The translations under genes were made by a program, and so were the position numbers. From contig DATFJV010000009.1 of assembly GCA_035268985.1 (NCBI GenBank), positions 1 through 9,565 on the forward strand: a stretch of DNA of 9,565 bases, given 5' to 3'. The notes beneath the pieces are model-generated. The model searched no databases. It saw only the letters and a list, made by a program, of their open reading frames with translations, and was not told the origin of the DNA. The stretch is from JAAYHV01 sp035268985 (GTDB lineage Bacteria; Bacillota; Clostridia; Peptostreptococcales; Anaerovoracaceae). Shown here piece by piece: positions 1 to 7,003 of this stretch (within the stretch, counting starts at the first letter, position 1; each line of letters starts with the position of its first letter).

Positions 1-124
1 CTAGAATATCCTTTTTGTCTTCGCCTTCCTTACACAATCGTAAGGCTTTTTTTCTGTTCTTGCCAAAGACTTTGTATAGATTTTGTACTTCTATTACGAT
101 GTCTTTTTCGTTATTATTAGTCAA
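1..124 (-). CDS. proV: Glycine betaine/proline-type ABC transporter ATP-binding protein, N-terminal fragment
   Basis: This is the first 41 codons of a gene that runs off the left edge. The start is read as TTG at 124-122. It is preceded by AGGAGGTG (136-129), and no ATG or GTG in this frame lies near that site; the nearby GTG frame stops after four codons. The translation contains IEVQNLYKVFGKN followed by a Lys/Arg-rich stretch and KEGEDKKDIL. This matches the opening of the ProV/OpuAA ATPases, which differ from most ABC ATPases in having this extra segment (KxFGK...KALxLxxxGxxKxxIL) before the Walker A loop. The Walker A and B motifs and the C-terminal CBS domains would lie outside the window. 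The family drives ATP-dependent import of glycine betaine, proline or related osmoprotectants. The gene is divergent from the decarboxylase at 267. The family call rests only on the N-terminal signature. Confidence 0.8.
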   Translation of the reverse strand, partial: MTNNNEKDIVIEVQNLYKVFGKNRKKALRLCKEGEDKKDIL

Positions 125-160
125 TTCGCACCTCCTGTTTCCTAATAGACTCAAAAACAC

Positions 161-189
161 ATTTTAGCATAGAAATGTTGTGTGGTCAA
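161..189 (-). promoter_or_regulatory. Sigma-A promoter for the leftward betaine transporter gene
   Basis: Read on the minus strand, there is a -35 box TTGACC (189-184), a 17-base spacer and a -10 box TAAAAT (166-161), with TGC directly before the -10 (an extended -10). Transcription would begin near 154, giving a leader of about 30 bases before the TTG start at 124. The boxes, spacing and position are all close to ideal for the vegetative sigma factor. No start site has been measured. Confidence 0.65.
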
Positions 190-196
190 ATTTGGT

Positions 197-223
197 TTGA
201 GTATAGATTTGAGGTGTGATAAT
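197..223 (+). promoter_or_regulatory. Possible promoter of the decarboxylase gene
   Basis: GATAAT at 218-223 is preceded by TGT (215-217), forming an extended -10 element. The best upstream -35-like hexamer is TTGAGT (197-202), only 15 bases away, which is short for sigma-A, so the extended -10 would have to compensate. Transcription would start near 230, about 37 bases before the ATG at 267. An alternative is TTGTGT (178-183) with TATAGA (202-207) at 18-base spacing. The surrounding sequence is very AT-rich, so chance matches are easy. Confidence 0.35.
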
Positions 224-266
224 ATATACATATCAATTAAATAAAGTATATATAAAGGAAACAAAA

Positions 267-1649
267 ATGACAATATTTGAGTTTTTAATAAAACATAAAA
301 ATGAGAATCCGATATCATTTCATATGCCAGGACACAAAGGTAATAAGTATTTAAGGGAATTTGGTTACGGAGAATTTCTAGATGATATTTTGGCATGTGA
401 CATAACGGAAATACAGGGTGCAGATAATTTGTTTCAACCAGATAGTATAATTAAAAATACAATGATTGATTACGAAGCGTTATATAATGCTAAATATACG
501 AGACTTTTAGTTAATGGTAGTAGCTGTGGATTACTGGCTTCTATTTTATCTACTGTCAAACCCAGTGAAAAATTAATCATGGCTAGAAATTCCCATAAAT
601 CTGTATTTAATGGGGTATCCTTAGGTGGCATTAAACCTGTTTATGTGGGACCGGAATATTTAGAGGAATATGGGATTTTAGGAGAAATATCTGTGGAGCT
701 TTTAAAAGAGAAAATAAACAGTAATCCTGATGCTAAAGCTATAATTTTACCCAGCCCTAACTATTATGGTATTTGTAGTGATATAAAAGAAATTTCGAAG
801 ATTGCCCATGAAAAAGGGATGGTACTAATTATCGATCAAGCTCACGGCGCCCATTTAAAATTCTACGATGGAAATAAAGCAGCTGAGAATTTAGGTGCTG
901 ATATTGTTATAAACAGTATACATAAAACGCTGTTTTCTTTTACTGAAAGTGCAGTGATAAATATTTGTACCAATAAAGTAGATGTATCGGAACTAGACGA
1001 TAAGATACAGATGATTGAAAGCACTAGTCCATCATATCTATTGATGGCCAGTTTAGATATAAATGGTAGAATCTTAAAGGATCATAGACATGAGCTTATT
1101 CATAGTTGGAAAAAAAACATTAAATATTTCTGGGAAGCGGCAAAAGAAATAGAAGGACTAGATGTAATGAAGCATAGACTACTAGATGAGACCAAATTGA
1201 ATTTAGATATGAGTAGACTCGGTTTAACGGGCAGGATGCTAGAAAATGAATTAATAAAACGGAACATTTATCCAGAACTAGTTTCCGGAAATATCGTCAT
1301 GTGTATGACAGGTATAGGTAATGAAAAGAAAGATTATACAAAACTGATAAGTGCACTAAAAGATATTTCAGAATCAAATAATATAATAGATGTTATAAAG
1401 AATAGCTCAATTAAAGCTTTTAATTTAAGGTTAGAAAAAATTCCGAATGAAAAGAAAAGAGTTAACTTAGACTTGGCTGAGGGGCAAATTGTTGCGGAAG
1501 GAATAACCCCTTATCCTCCAGGTATTCCAATTGCATGCCCAGGGGAAGTTTTGGATAAAATCGTAATAGATTATGTAAAGAATCTCAAAGAAGAAGGGCA
1601 TAAGGTAATAGGTGTTAATGAAAAAGGTGAAATAGCAGTAGGAATATAG
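267..1649 (+). CDS. PLP-dependent Orn/Lys/Arg decarboxylase family protein, short form (460 aa)
   Basis: This is a fold-type I PLP enzyme of the Orn/Lys/Arg decarboxylase group, predicted to be cytosolic, that removes CO2 from a basic amino acid to give a polyamine precursor. Visible landmarks are the N-terminal FHMPGHKGNK block; DITEIQGADNL; NGSSCGLLASI, in the cofactor-phosphate region; DQAHGAH at residues 190-196, whose Asp should bond the pyridine nitrogen; SIHKTL with the Schiff-base lysine at K220; and a C-terminal block AEGITPYPPGIPIACPGE. Its length and lack of an N-terminal wing domain resemble the Gram-positive SpeA/YaaO type rather than the large enterobacterial inducible enzymes. 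The start at 267 is preferred over an in-frame ATG 17 codons upstream (216) because AAAGGAA at 254-260 is correctly spaced from 267. The substrate (arginine, lysine or ornithine) cannot be read from the sequence. It appears monocistronic, with a terminator directly after it. Confidence 0.9.
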   Translation: MTIFEFLIKHKNENPISFHMPGHKGNKYLREFGYGEFLDDILACDITEIQGADNLFQPDSIIKNTMIDYEALYNAKYTRLLVNGSSCGLLASILSTVKPSEKLIMARNSHKSVFNGVSLGGIKPVYVGPEYLEEYGILGEISVELLKEKINSNPDAKAIILPSPNYYGICSDIKEISKIAHEKGMVLIIDQAHGAHLKFYDGNKAAENLGADIVINSIHKTLFSFTESAVINICTNKVDVSELDDKIQMIESTSPSYLLMASLDINGRILKDHRHELIHSWKKNIKYFWEAAKEIEGLDVMKHRLLDETKLNLDMSRLGLTGRMLENELIKRNIYPELVSGNIVMCMTGIGNEKKDYTKLISALKDISESNNIIDVIKNSSIKAFNLRLEKIPNEKKRVNLDLAEGQIVAEGITPYPPGIPIACPGEVLDKIVIDYVKNLKEEGHKVIGVNEKGEIAVGI

Positions 1650-1668
1650 CTAAAAGCGATTCAAAAAT

Positions 1669-1710
1669 AACGGAGATTGAACCAATTGTGGGCCAATCTC
1701 CGTTTGTTTT
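1669..1710 (+). terminator. Rho-independent terminator after the decarboxylase
   Basis: An 11-base perfect stem (1669-1679 with 1694-1704, arm AACGGAGATTG) encloses a 14-base loop and is followed by a T-rich tail (TTTGTTTT ending at 1710). It begins 20 bases after the decarboxylase stop codon. The loop is large for a terminator. The same inverted repeat is centred about 73 bases upstream of the predicted sigma-54 start for the next gene, so a second role as a protein-binding site is possible. Confidence 0.75.
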
Positions 1711-1732
1711 CCCTAAATTTCAAGATAATGTG

Positions 1733-1749
1733 TTGGCATAATAATTGCT
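1733..1749 (+). promoter_or_regulatory. Candidate sigma-54 (-24/-12) promoter of the NhaC-family gene
   Basis: The 17-base stretch reads TTGGCATAATAATTGCT. It fits the RpoN consensus YTGGCAC-N5-TTGCW with one change (C to T at the last base of TGGCAC). The invariant GG (1735-1736) and GC (1747-1748) are separated by exactly the required 10 bases. The predicted start is near 1760, leaving about 40 bases of leader before the ATG, with AGGAGG at 1785-1790. A competing reading is an extended sigma-A -10 (TGG before CATAAT at 1737-1742), but it has no credible -35. A second element of the same design lies at 8860-8876. Confidence 0.6.
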
Positions 1750-1799
1750 ACTAATAAGCGTGGTAGTTATATAAAGAAATATTTAGGAGGAACATTAAA

Positions 1800-3278
1800 A
1801 TGAAAAACTTTATTAAGTTTACACCAGTATTCGTGTTAGCATTGATGATGATACTTGGTGCTTTCGGAGTTATCCAAGGAATGGATTTATTAATTGCGGC
1901 ACCTGTGGCAACTATAGTAGCGGTTATAGTTTCTTTGGTAGTAGAAGGAATTAAATTCAAAGATTGTATTGACGCAGCTATGGGCAGTGTGGGCAAAATA
2001 CTTATTGCCTTGTTTATACTTATGTTTGCCTATGCAATGGCGAGCGTGTTTATGTCAACGGGAGTTGCAGCGGCTATTATAAATGTTGCATTAGGATTAG
2101 GAGTTACTGCAAAAACGGTAGCAGTAGTAGGGTTGCTTGTAACAGCAGTACTATCAGTGGCAACCGGTAGTTCATGGAGCACATTTGCTGCTTGTGCACC
2201 AATCTTTTTATGGTTGTCAGATTTTGTTGGTGGAGATTTGATCTTAACAGCCTGTGCTATTGCCGGAGGAGCATGCTTTGGTGATAATATAGGGCTTATA
2301 TCAGACACAACCATAGTATCATCTGGTATACAGGGGGTTGAAGTTGTAGATAGAATTAGAACTCAAGGTGTTTGGTCGGTTTTATGTTTATTAGCAGCGG
2401 CAGTAGTATTCTTTGTAGTTGGTCTGGGTTTGGAAACTTCTCCAGTTGATGCGACAGCTGTAGTTAGCCAAATGCCAGATGACGTATGGACAGTTTTACA
2501 ACAAGAAAGACCCGCAGTTATACCTCTATTGGAACAAGTTAGGGATGGAGTGCCTCTATACATGGTAGTTCCCCTTGTTTTAGTAATAGTGGCAGCCATT
2601 GCAGGAATGAATACTTTTGTTTGCCTTGGTATTGGAATAGTATCCGCTTATCTTTTTGGACTTGTTGCAGGAACAACAGGGGCTTTAATGCCTTTCTTAA
2701 CTCAGTGTGCTGCAGGATTTTCTGATGCAGGTTCTTGGGTAATAGTAATGATGATGTGGATAGCGGCATTTGGAGGAATTATGGCTAGAATAGCGGCCTT
2801 TGAGCCGCTCTCAAAAGTGATATTAAAGATTTCAAGAAACGTAAGACAATTAATGTTCTTTAACGGTATTTTATGTATAGTAGGAAATGCCGCTCTTGCG
2901 GATGAAATGGCTCAGATAGTTACAGTTGGTCCTATCACTAAAGATTTGGTAGAAGAAAACGTAGATGCTTCAGATGAAGACATGTACAAATTAAAACTTA
3001 GAAATGCAACATTCGGAGATGCAATGGGAGTATTTGGGTCACAGCTTATTCCTTGGCATTGTTATTTAGCTTTTTATAGTGGTATTGCTTATGCGGTATA
3101 TCCTCTACATCAGTTTGTGCCAACTGATTTTATTCAATACAACTTTATGGCGATGATTGCTGTAGCTTCTTTGCTTATATTAACAATTACTGGTTTGGAT
3201 AGATTAATTCCTTTGTTTGGAATACCTAGAGAACCTCAAGTTAGACTAAAAAAACAAGCATCAAAAAAAGTAGCTTAA
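1800..3278 (+). CDS. nhaC: NhaC-family Na+/H+ antiporter-like membrane transporter (492 aa)
   Basis: This is a polytopic inner-membrane carrier with roughly a dozen hydrophobic segments. Two features place it in the NhaC/ion-transporter superfamily: ATGSSWSTFAA in the first half, and the block around residues 161-171 reading GDNIGLISDTT, equivalent to the GDxxSPLSDTT signature of NhaC antiporters. A polar loop at roughly residues 213-250 lies between hydrophobic segments. The C-terminus is short and basic (KKQASKKVA), as expected for a cytoplasmic tail. The family includes Na+/H+ antiporters and the malate-lactate antiporter MleN, and some members move amino acids, so the substrate is uncertain. 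The start is supported by AGGAGG (1785-1790), nine bases upstream. It is flanked by terminators on both sides and is therefore its own transcription unit, apparently behind a sigma-54 promoter. Placement between an amino acid decarboxylase and an ion-pumping complex suits either ion or amino acid/amine exchange. Confidence 0.85.
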   Translation: MKNFIKFTPVFVLALMMILGAFGVIQGMDLLIAAPVATIVAVIVSLVVEGIKFKDCIDAAMGSVGKILIALFILMFAYAMASVFMSTGVAAAIINVALGLGVTAKTVAVVGLLVTAVLSVATGSSWSTFAACAPIFLWLSDFVGGDLILTACAIAGGACFGDNIGLISDTTIVSSGIQGVEVVDRIRTQGVWSVLCLLAAAVVFFVVGLGLETSPVDATAVVSQMPDDVWTVLQQERPAVIPLLEQVRDGVPLYMVVPLVLVIVAAIAGMNTFVCLGIGIVSAYLFGLVAGTTGALMPFLTQCAAGFSDAGSWVIVMMMWIAAFGGIMARIAAFEPLSKVILKISRNVRQLMFFNGILCIVGNAALADEMAQIVTVGPITKDLVEENVDASDEDMYKLKLRNATFGDAMGVFGSQLIPWHCYLAFYSGIAYAVYPLHQFVPTDFIQYNFMAMIAVASLLILTITGLDRLIPLFGIPREPQVRLKKQASKKVA

Positions 3279-3301
3279 TAATGTAAATGATAAATTATAA
3301 T

Positions 3302-3343
3302 AATAAGTGCCTTTGATTAATTCAAAGGTTTCTTATTTTTTTT
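3302..3343 (+). terminator. Rho-independent terminator after the NhaC-family gene
   Basis: The core stem CCTTTGA (3310-3316) with TCAAAGG (3322-3328) has a 5-base loop. An outer stem AATAAG (3302-3307) with CTTATT (3332-3337) is separated from it by a small internal loop. The run of eight T ending at 3343 provides the release tract. It starts about 24 bases after the stop codon and isolates the transporter from the rnf operon. Confidence 0.8.
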
Positions 3344-3363
3344 GTGAAAAAAATGAAAAATAG

Positions 3364-3392
3364 GTGATTTTTGTAATTTTGTGTTGTATACT
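3364..3392 (+). promoter_or_regulatory. Possible promoter of the rnf operon
   Basis: The 97-base gap between the preceding terminator and rnfC must contain the operon promoter if the terminator works. The best -10 is TATACT (3387-3392), with a poor -35 (GTGATT, 3364-3369) at 17 bases; the start would be near 3399. An alternative pair is TTGTAT (3384-3389) with TATTAT (3406-3411) at 16 bases, but it leaves almost no leader before the ribosome binding site. No GG-N10-GC sigma-54 element is seen here, unlike two neighbouring units. Confidence 0.3.
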
Positions 3393-3440
3393 TACTAGGT
3401 ATGACTATTATAGATTTTATGAAAGGATGGTTTCAAAAGA

Positions 3441-4757
3441 ATGAGTGGAAGCAAGAAACATTTGCAAAGCGTCAAGGTTGGACATTTCAAGAACACAACC
3501 AACTGCGAAACAGAGGTAATGCCTGTCCCTGACGTTGTAAAGATTTCCATGTCTCAGCATATCGGAGCCCCTTGTAAGCCTTTAGTAAAAAAAGGTGATT
3601 ATGTCAAGGTTGGGCAAATGATTGGTGACACAGATGCTTTTGTAAGTGCCCCTATACACTGTAGTGTATCTGGAACTGTTGCAAAAATTGAAGAACAACG
3701 TTCTGCAGCGGGCGGTAGTGACGTATTAGTCGTTATTGAAACTGACAAAAAACAGGAAATAAGTGAAGAGGTTGAAATCCCAAAAGCGGATGACCTAGAC
3801 AGCTTTGTAAAAGCTGTAAGAAAGAGTGGATTAGTTGGTTTAGGAGGAGCTTCTTTCCCGACCCACATTAAGTACAATCCAAAGAACTTGGATGAAGTTG
3901 ACACTTTAATAGTTAATGGTGCCGAATGTGAACCATTTATCACTTCTGATAATCGTGTAATGATTGAAGAAGCCCAGGATATACTTGATGGCATGGCATT
4001 AATTATGAAGCATTTAGATTTAAAAGTAGGATATATCGGTATCGAAGAAAACAAAGCAGAAGCGATTGAGCACTTAAATGATATGATCAAACAACAAGGT
4101 ATCAACAATATTGAAACTTTTAAATTACAGTCCAGATACCCAAAAGGTGCTGAGAGAGTTATGATTTACGAAATTACTGGAAAGACTATGGATGCGGGAG
4201 TATTGCCCGCACAACTTGGAGTTATTTTATCAAATGTAACATCCGTGGCTTTTGTTGGTCAGTATTTCAGAAACGGAATGCCTTTAACCAGAAAAAGGAT
4301 GACAATTGATGGAGACGCTGTTGCAACACCGAAGAATGTATATGCTCCAATAGGAACATTAATAAACAATGTTATTGAATTTTGTGATGGATATGCGGCC
4401 GAACCTAGGAAAATACTAATGGGTGGTCCTATGATGGGAAGAGCAATTTTCTCAGATCAGATGCCTATTATTAAGAATAACAACGCTATATTAGCATTTT
4501 CTAAAAAACAGTCCTTTATACCTGAAGAAACAGCATGTATCAGATGTGGTAGATGTCATTTGGCTTGTCCTTTTGAATTGTTGCCAATGGCGATATCAGA
4601 TGCTTATGATGTTGGAGATGCACAAAAACTTAGCGATTTAGATGTAATGCAGTGCATGGAATGTGGTAGTTGCGCATATGTGTGTCCTGCTAGAAAACCT
4701 CTTGGTTTTACAAATAAGCTAGGTAAAGCTTTAGTAAAGGAGGCTGGGATTAAATAA
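3441..4757 (+). CDS. rnfC: Rnf complex subunit RnfC (438 aa)
   Basis: This is the soluble, membrane-associated subunit of the ferredoxin:NAD+ oxidoreductase (Rnf), where NAD+ is reduced. The N-terminal part has a barrel-sandwich (lipoyl-like) hairpin around KGDYVKVGQMIG and SGTVAKIE. Next comes an NADH-dehydrogenase-51-kDa-like core with GLGGASFPTHIKY and NGAECEPFITSDNR, expected to hold FMN and NAD(H). Two [4Fe-4S] motifs close the protein: C366-x2-C369-x2-C372-x3-C376-P and C405-x2-C408-x2-C411-x3-C415-P. The length is typical of clostridial RnfC, with no long C-terminal repeat extension as in some proteobacterial forms. The ATG at 3441 lies 10 bases after AAAGGATGG (3422-3430); the ATG inside that site hits a stop after five codons. 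It is the first gene of rnfCDGEAB, and its TAA overlaps the rnfD ATG by one base. Confidence 0.96.
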   Translation: MSGSKKHLQSVKVGHFKNTTNCETEVMPVPDVVKISMSQHIGAPCKPLVKKGDYVKVGQMIGDTDAFVSAPIHCSVSGTVAKIEEQRSAAGGSDVLVVIETDKKQEISEEVEIPKADDLDSFVKAVRKSGLVGLGGASFPTHIKYNPKNLDEVDTLIVNGAECEPFITSDNRVMIEEAQDILDGMALIMKHLDLKVGYIGIEENKAEAIEHLNDMIKQQGINNIETFKLQSRYPKGAERVMIYEITGKTMDAGVLPAQLGVILSNVTSVAFVGQYFRNGMPLTRKRMTIDGDAVATPKNVYAPIGTLINNVIEFCDGYAAEPRKILMGGPMMGRAIFSDQMPIIKNNNAILAFSKKQSFIPEETACIRCGRCHLACPFELLPMAISDAYDVGDAQKLSDLDVMQCMECGSCAYVCPARKPLGFTNKLGKALVKEAGIK

Positions 4758-5740
4758 TGGAAAACGAAAAGAAAGTATACGATAAATTATTAGTCACTGC
4801 GGCTCCTCACCTTGTATCTTCTTTAGACACACAGAAGGTTATGGCAAACGTATTAGTTGCTATGGCACCTGCTTTTGCGGTAGGAATTTATGTTTTTGGG
4901 TTAAGAGTTATTTCGCTTACCTTAGTATGTGTATTGGCAAGTGTGGGATTTGAATGGCTATATAATAAAATGTTACATAAACAACAAACGGCAGGAGATT
5001 TAAGTGCGGCGGTTACTGGAGTTTTAATTGCATTTAATGTTCCATCAAGCTTGCCTTATTGGATTGCTATTATAGGATGTTTTATCGCAGTTATAATTGT
5101 AAAACAATTATTTGGCGGACTAGGAAGAAACTTTGTAAATCCTGCAATAACTGCAAGAATAGTTCTGTTTGTTTCATTTGCAACACAGATGACAACATGG
5201 CCACTTCCGACGATGTCTCCAGCAACAGATGCAACAACTGGAGCAACGCCTCTTGGTGTTTGGGCAACAGATAAAACAGTTGATGTGATAACTCAAGTTA
5301 GTAACACCGACATGTTCCTAGGATTCATAGGGGGGTGCGTAGGAGAGGTTAGTGCCTTTGCCTTATTAATTGGCGGTATTTACTTAATATGGAAGCAAAT
5401 AATTTCTCCAATTATACCGGTTGCGTTCATAGGTTCTGTATTTGTGATTGCATTAATAACTTCCGGTTCATTTAGTATGGCTATATTCCATGTATTTGCT
5501 GGTGGAGTTATGCTAGGTGCATTCTTCATGGCTACAGATTATGTAACAACGCCTACATTACCTATTGGTAAAATAATATTTGGTGTAGGATGTGGACTAT
5601 TAACTATGGTTATCAGAATTTGGGGAGCATATCCTGAAGGAGTTTCTTTTTCCATTCTGTTAATGAATGTGGCAACTCCTTTAATTGAAAAATATACTAT
5701 AGAAAAATCTTATGGAGGTGCAAAGAAAAATGAAAAGTAA
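4757..5740 (+). CDS. rnfD: Rnf complex subunit RnfD, flavinylated membrane subunit (327 aa)
   Basis: RnfD is an integral membrane subunit, homologous to NqrB, that carries a covalently bound FMN and takes part in electron transfer coupled to ion translocation. The sequence shows multiple hydrophobic helices. Conserved blocks include AGDLSAAVTGVLIAFNVP, LGRNFVNPAITARI and, on an extracytoplasmic loop, TTGATPLGVW. Within this loop TGAT (161-164) is the flavinylation motif, and T164 is the expected phosphoester site for FMN, added by an ApbE-type transferase. The C-terminal half has FMATDYVTTPTLPIGK, a strongly conserved NqrB/RnfD segment. Translation is coupled to rnfC by a TAATG overlap. AAAGGAGG at 4736-4743 lies 13 bases upstream, slightly far, so re-initiation probably helps. 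Confidence 0.96.
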   Translation: MENEKKVYDKLLVTAAPHLVSSLDTQKVMANVLVAMAPAFAVGIYVFGLRVISLTLVCVLASVGFEWLYNKMLHKQQTAGDLSAAVTGVLIAFNVPSSLPYWIAIIGCFIAVIIVKQLFGGLGRNFVNPAITARIVLFVSFATQMTTWPLPTMSPATDATTGATPLGVWATDKTVDVITQVSNTDMFLGFIGGCVGEVSAFALLIGGIYLIWKQIISPIIPVAFIGSVFVIALITSGSFSMAIFHVFAGGVMLGAFFMATDYVTTPTLPIGKIIFGVGCGLLTMVIRIWGAYPEGVSFSILLMNVATPLIEKYTIEKSYGGAKKNEK

Positions 5741-6302
5741 TAACGCATTTAAAGAATATGTTGCACCCATAGTGGTATTAGTAGCTATTTGTATGGCTGT
5801 TACGTTTGCGTTGGCAGCTACTTATGGAGTTACAAAACCAATCATTGAAGAAAACACAGCTAGGGCCGCAGATGCTGCAAGAGCGGAATTGCTTTCTAAA
5901 GCAGATGCATTTACTGTTTATGATGGAGAGCTTGTGGAAACTGTTCCAGAACAAGTATTTGTAACGGCGAGTCATGTTGCAGATAATAATTGTGGAATGG
6001 TTGTAACTGTTAAGTCAAAAAGTTTTGGTGGATTATTAACCACTATGATAGGTATTGATGATGCTGGTGCTATAACAGGAATAAAAATTACCGACCATGC
6101 TGATACACCGGGACTTGGTACAAAAGCAATGACTATTGAGCATTTAAGTCAATATGATGGGCTATCTGAACTAAATTCTAATTTAGTCAAGGAAGATACT
6201 GAGGTAGAACACATATCTGGCGCATCCATTTCTTCTGGTGCTGTGCACGAAGCTGTATACTGCGCTCTTGAGCAGTTTAAAGAAATGGGAGGTGTAAACT
6301 AA
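5730..6302 (+). CDS. rnfG: Rnf complex subunit RnfG, FMN-binding subunit with an SGAS motif (190 aa)
   Basis: RnfG (NqrC homologue) has one N-terminal membrane helix (about residues 10-32) and an extracytoplasmic FMN-binding domain. That domain includes FGGLLTTMIGIDDAGAITGIKI and HADTPGLGTKA, typical of the FMN_bind family. Normally FMN is joined to the last Thr of an SGAT motif. Here the motif reads ISGASISSGAV, with Ser166 (codon TCC, 6225-6227) at the attachment position; all surrounding residues fit. Serine could in principle accept the phosphoester, so this need not mean loss of function. The start at 5730 is chosen because GGAGGTG (5714-5720) sits nine bases upstream; the in-frame ATG at 5712 overlaps that site. 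The gene overlaps rnfD by 11 bases, and its stop overlaps the rnfE start. Confidence 0.95.
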   Translation: MKSNNAFKEYVAPIVVLVAICMAVTFALAATYGVTKPIIEENTARAADAARAELLSKADAFTVYDGELVETVPEQVFVTASHVADNNCGMVVTVKSKSFGGLLTTMIGIDDAGAITGIKITDHADTPGLGTKAMTIEHLSQYDGLSELNSNLVKEDTEVEHISGASISSGAVHEAVYCALEQFKEMGGVN

Positions 6303-7003
6303 TGGGTAAGAAATTAGCTATATTAACCAAAGGGTTAATAAAAGAAAACCCTGTATTGGTTTTATTATTGGGTACATGTCCGGCATTAGCAGTATCAACA
6401 TCATTGGTGAACGGCGTAGGTATGGGTATATCAGCTACTGCGGTACTTATATGTTCCAATATTGTAATATCAATGCTTAAAAAAATTATTCCAGATAAGG
6501 TCAGAATACCTTGTTACATTGTAGTAATAGCAGGCTTTGTAACAATTGTGCAATTATTGTTACAAGCATATGTTCCGTCACTATATAAATCACTGGGACT
6601 ATTTATTCCTCTAATTGTAGTTAACTGCGTTATACTAGGAAGAGCGGAGATGTTTGCAAGTAAAAATTCAGTTATAGATTCTATATTAGATGGAGTAGGA
6701 ATGGGTCTTGGATTTACCTTAGCATTAGGTCTTATGGGAGCTATTAGAGAATTCTTTGGAGCAGGAACGCTTCTAGGATTTTCAATTTACGCTGGACACA
6801 TTGATCCTATGGGGATATTTATGTTAGCCCCAGGTGGATTCTTTGTATATGGAATACTAGTAGCTGCAGTAAATAAATTTACAGCGAATGGTACTCAGAA
6901 AAAGAGCTTCAGCTGTGAAGAATGTCCTTTATTTAACTCTTGTACATTAAAAGAAGAAGAGGATTTAAAGAAGAAAATTGAGCAGAAAGGAGCTGAAGCA
7001 TAA
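6302..7003 (+). CDS. rnfE: Rnf complex subunit RnfE with a cysteine-containing C-terminal tail (233 aa)
   Basis: RnfE (NqrD homologue) is a six-helix membrane protein that pairs with RnfA in inverted topology. Cys26 in LGTCPALAVS and Cys109 in VVNCVILGR match the cysteines that, with two from the partner subunit, ligate a [2Fe-2S] cluster in the middle of the membrane in Na+-NQR and Rnf. The hydrophobic core ends near residue 195. A hydrophilic tail of about 35 residues follows, containing C205-x2-C208-x5-C214 and then a Lys/Glu-rich end. The tail looks soluble and could bind metal or form a disulfide; its role is unknown to me. GGGAGGTG (6287-6294) precedes the start by seven bases, and the ATG overlaps the rnfG stop. 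The stop overlaps the rnfA start. Confidence 0.95.
   Translation: MGKKLAILTKGLIKENPVLVLLLGTCPALAVSTSLVNGVGMGISATAVLICSNIVISMLKKIIPDKVRIPCYIVVIAGFVTIVQLLLQAYVPSLYKSLGLFIPLIVVNCVILGRAEMFASKNSVIDSILDGVGMGLGFTLALGLMGAIREFFGAGTLLGFSIYAGHIDPMGIFMLAPGGFFVYGILVAAVNKFTANGTQKKSFSCEECPLFNSCTLKEEEDLKKKIEQKGAEA

Noticed and set aside
216..266. N-terminal extension of the decarboxylase to the ATG at 216
   Set aside because: No ribosome binding site precedes 216, the predicted -10 box overlaps it, the 17 extra residues do not fit the family start, and AAAGGAA is correctly placed for 267.
125..266. Riboswitch or other structured leader in the divergent intergenic region
   Set aside because: Only 142 bases are shared by two short leaders, and no extended stem-loop or known aptamer pattern is visible.
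1752..1775. Sigma-A promoter TTGCTA with TATATA/TATAAA just before the NhaC-family gene
   Set aside because: The boxes are weak and the start would fall on or next to the ribosome binding site at 1785-1790; the TTGC is better explained as the -12 element of the sigma-54 site.
3342..3376. Possible Rex (NADH-sensing) operator upstream of rnfC, from TTGTGAAA at 3342-3349
   Set aside because: Only one half-site is present; the expected inverted TTTCACAA partner is missing. The nearby AAAAAT/ATTTTT repeat (3356-3372) is too AT-rich to be meaningful.
3599..4108. Long minus-strand open frame of 169 codons inside rnfC
   Set aside because: rnfC is certain from its motifs. The opposite-strand frame has low-complexity Ser/Ile-rich content typical of antisense shadows.
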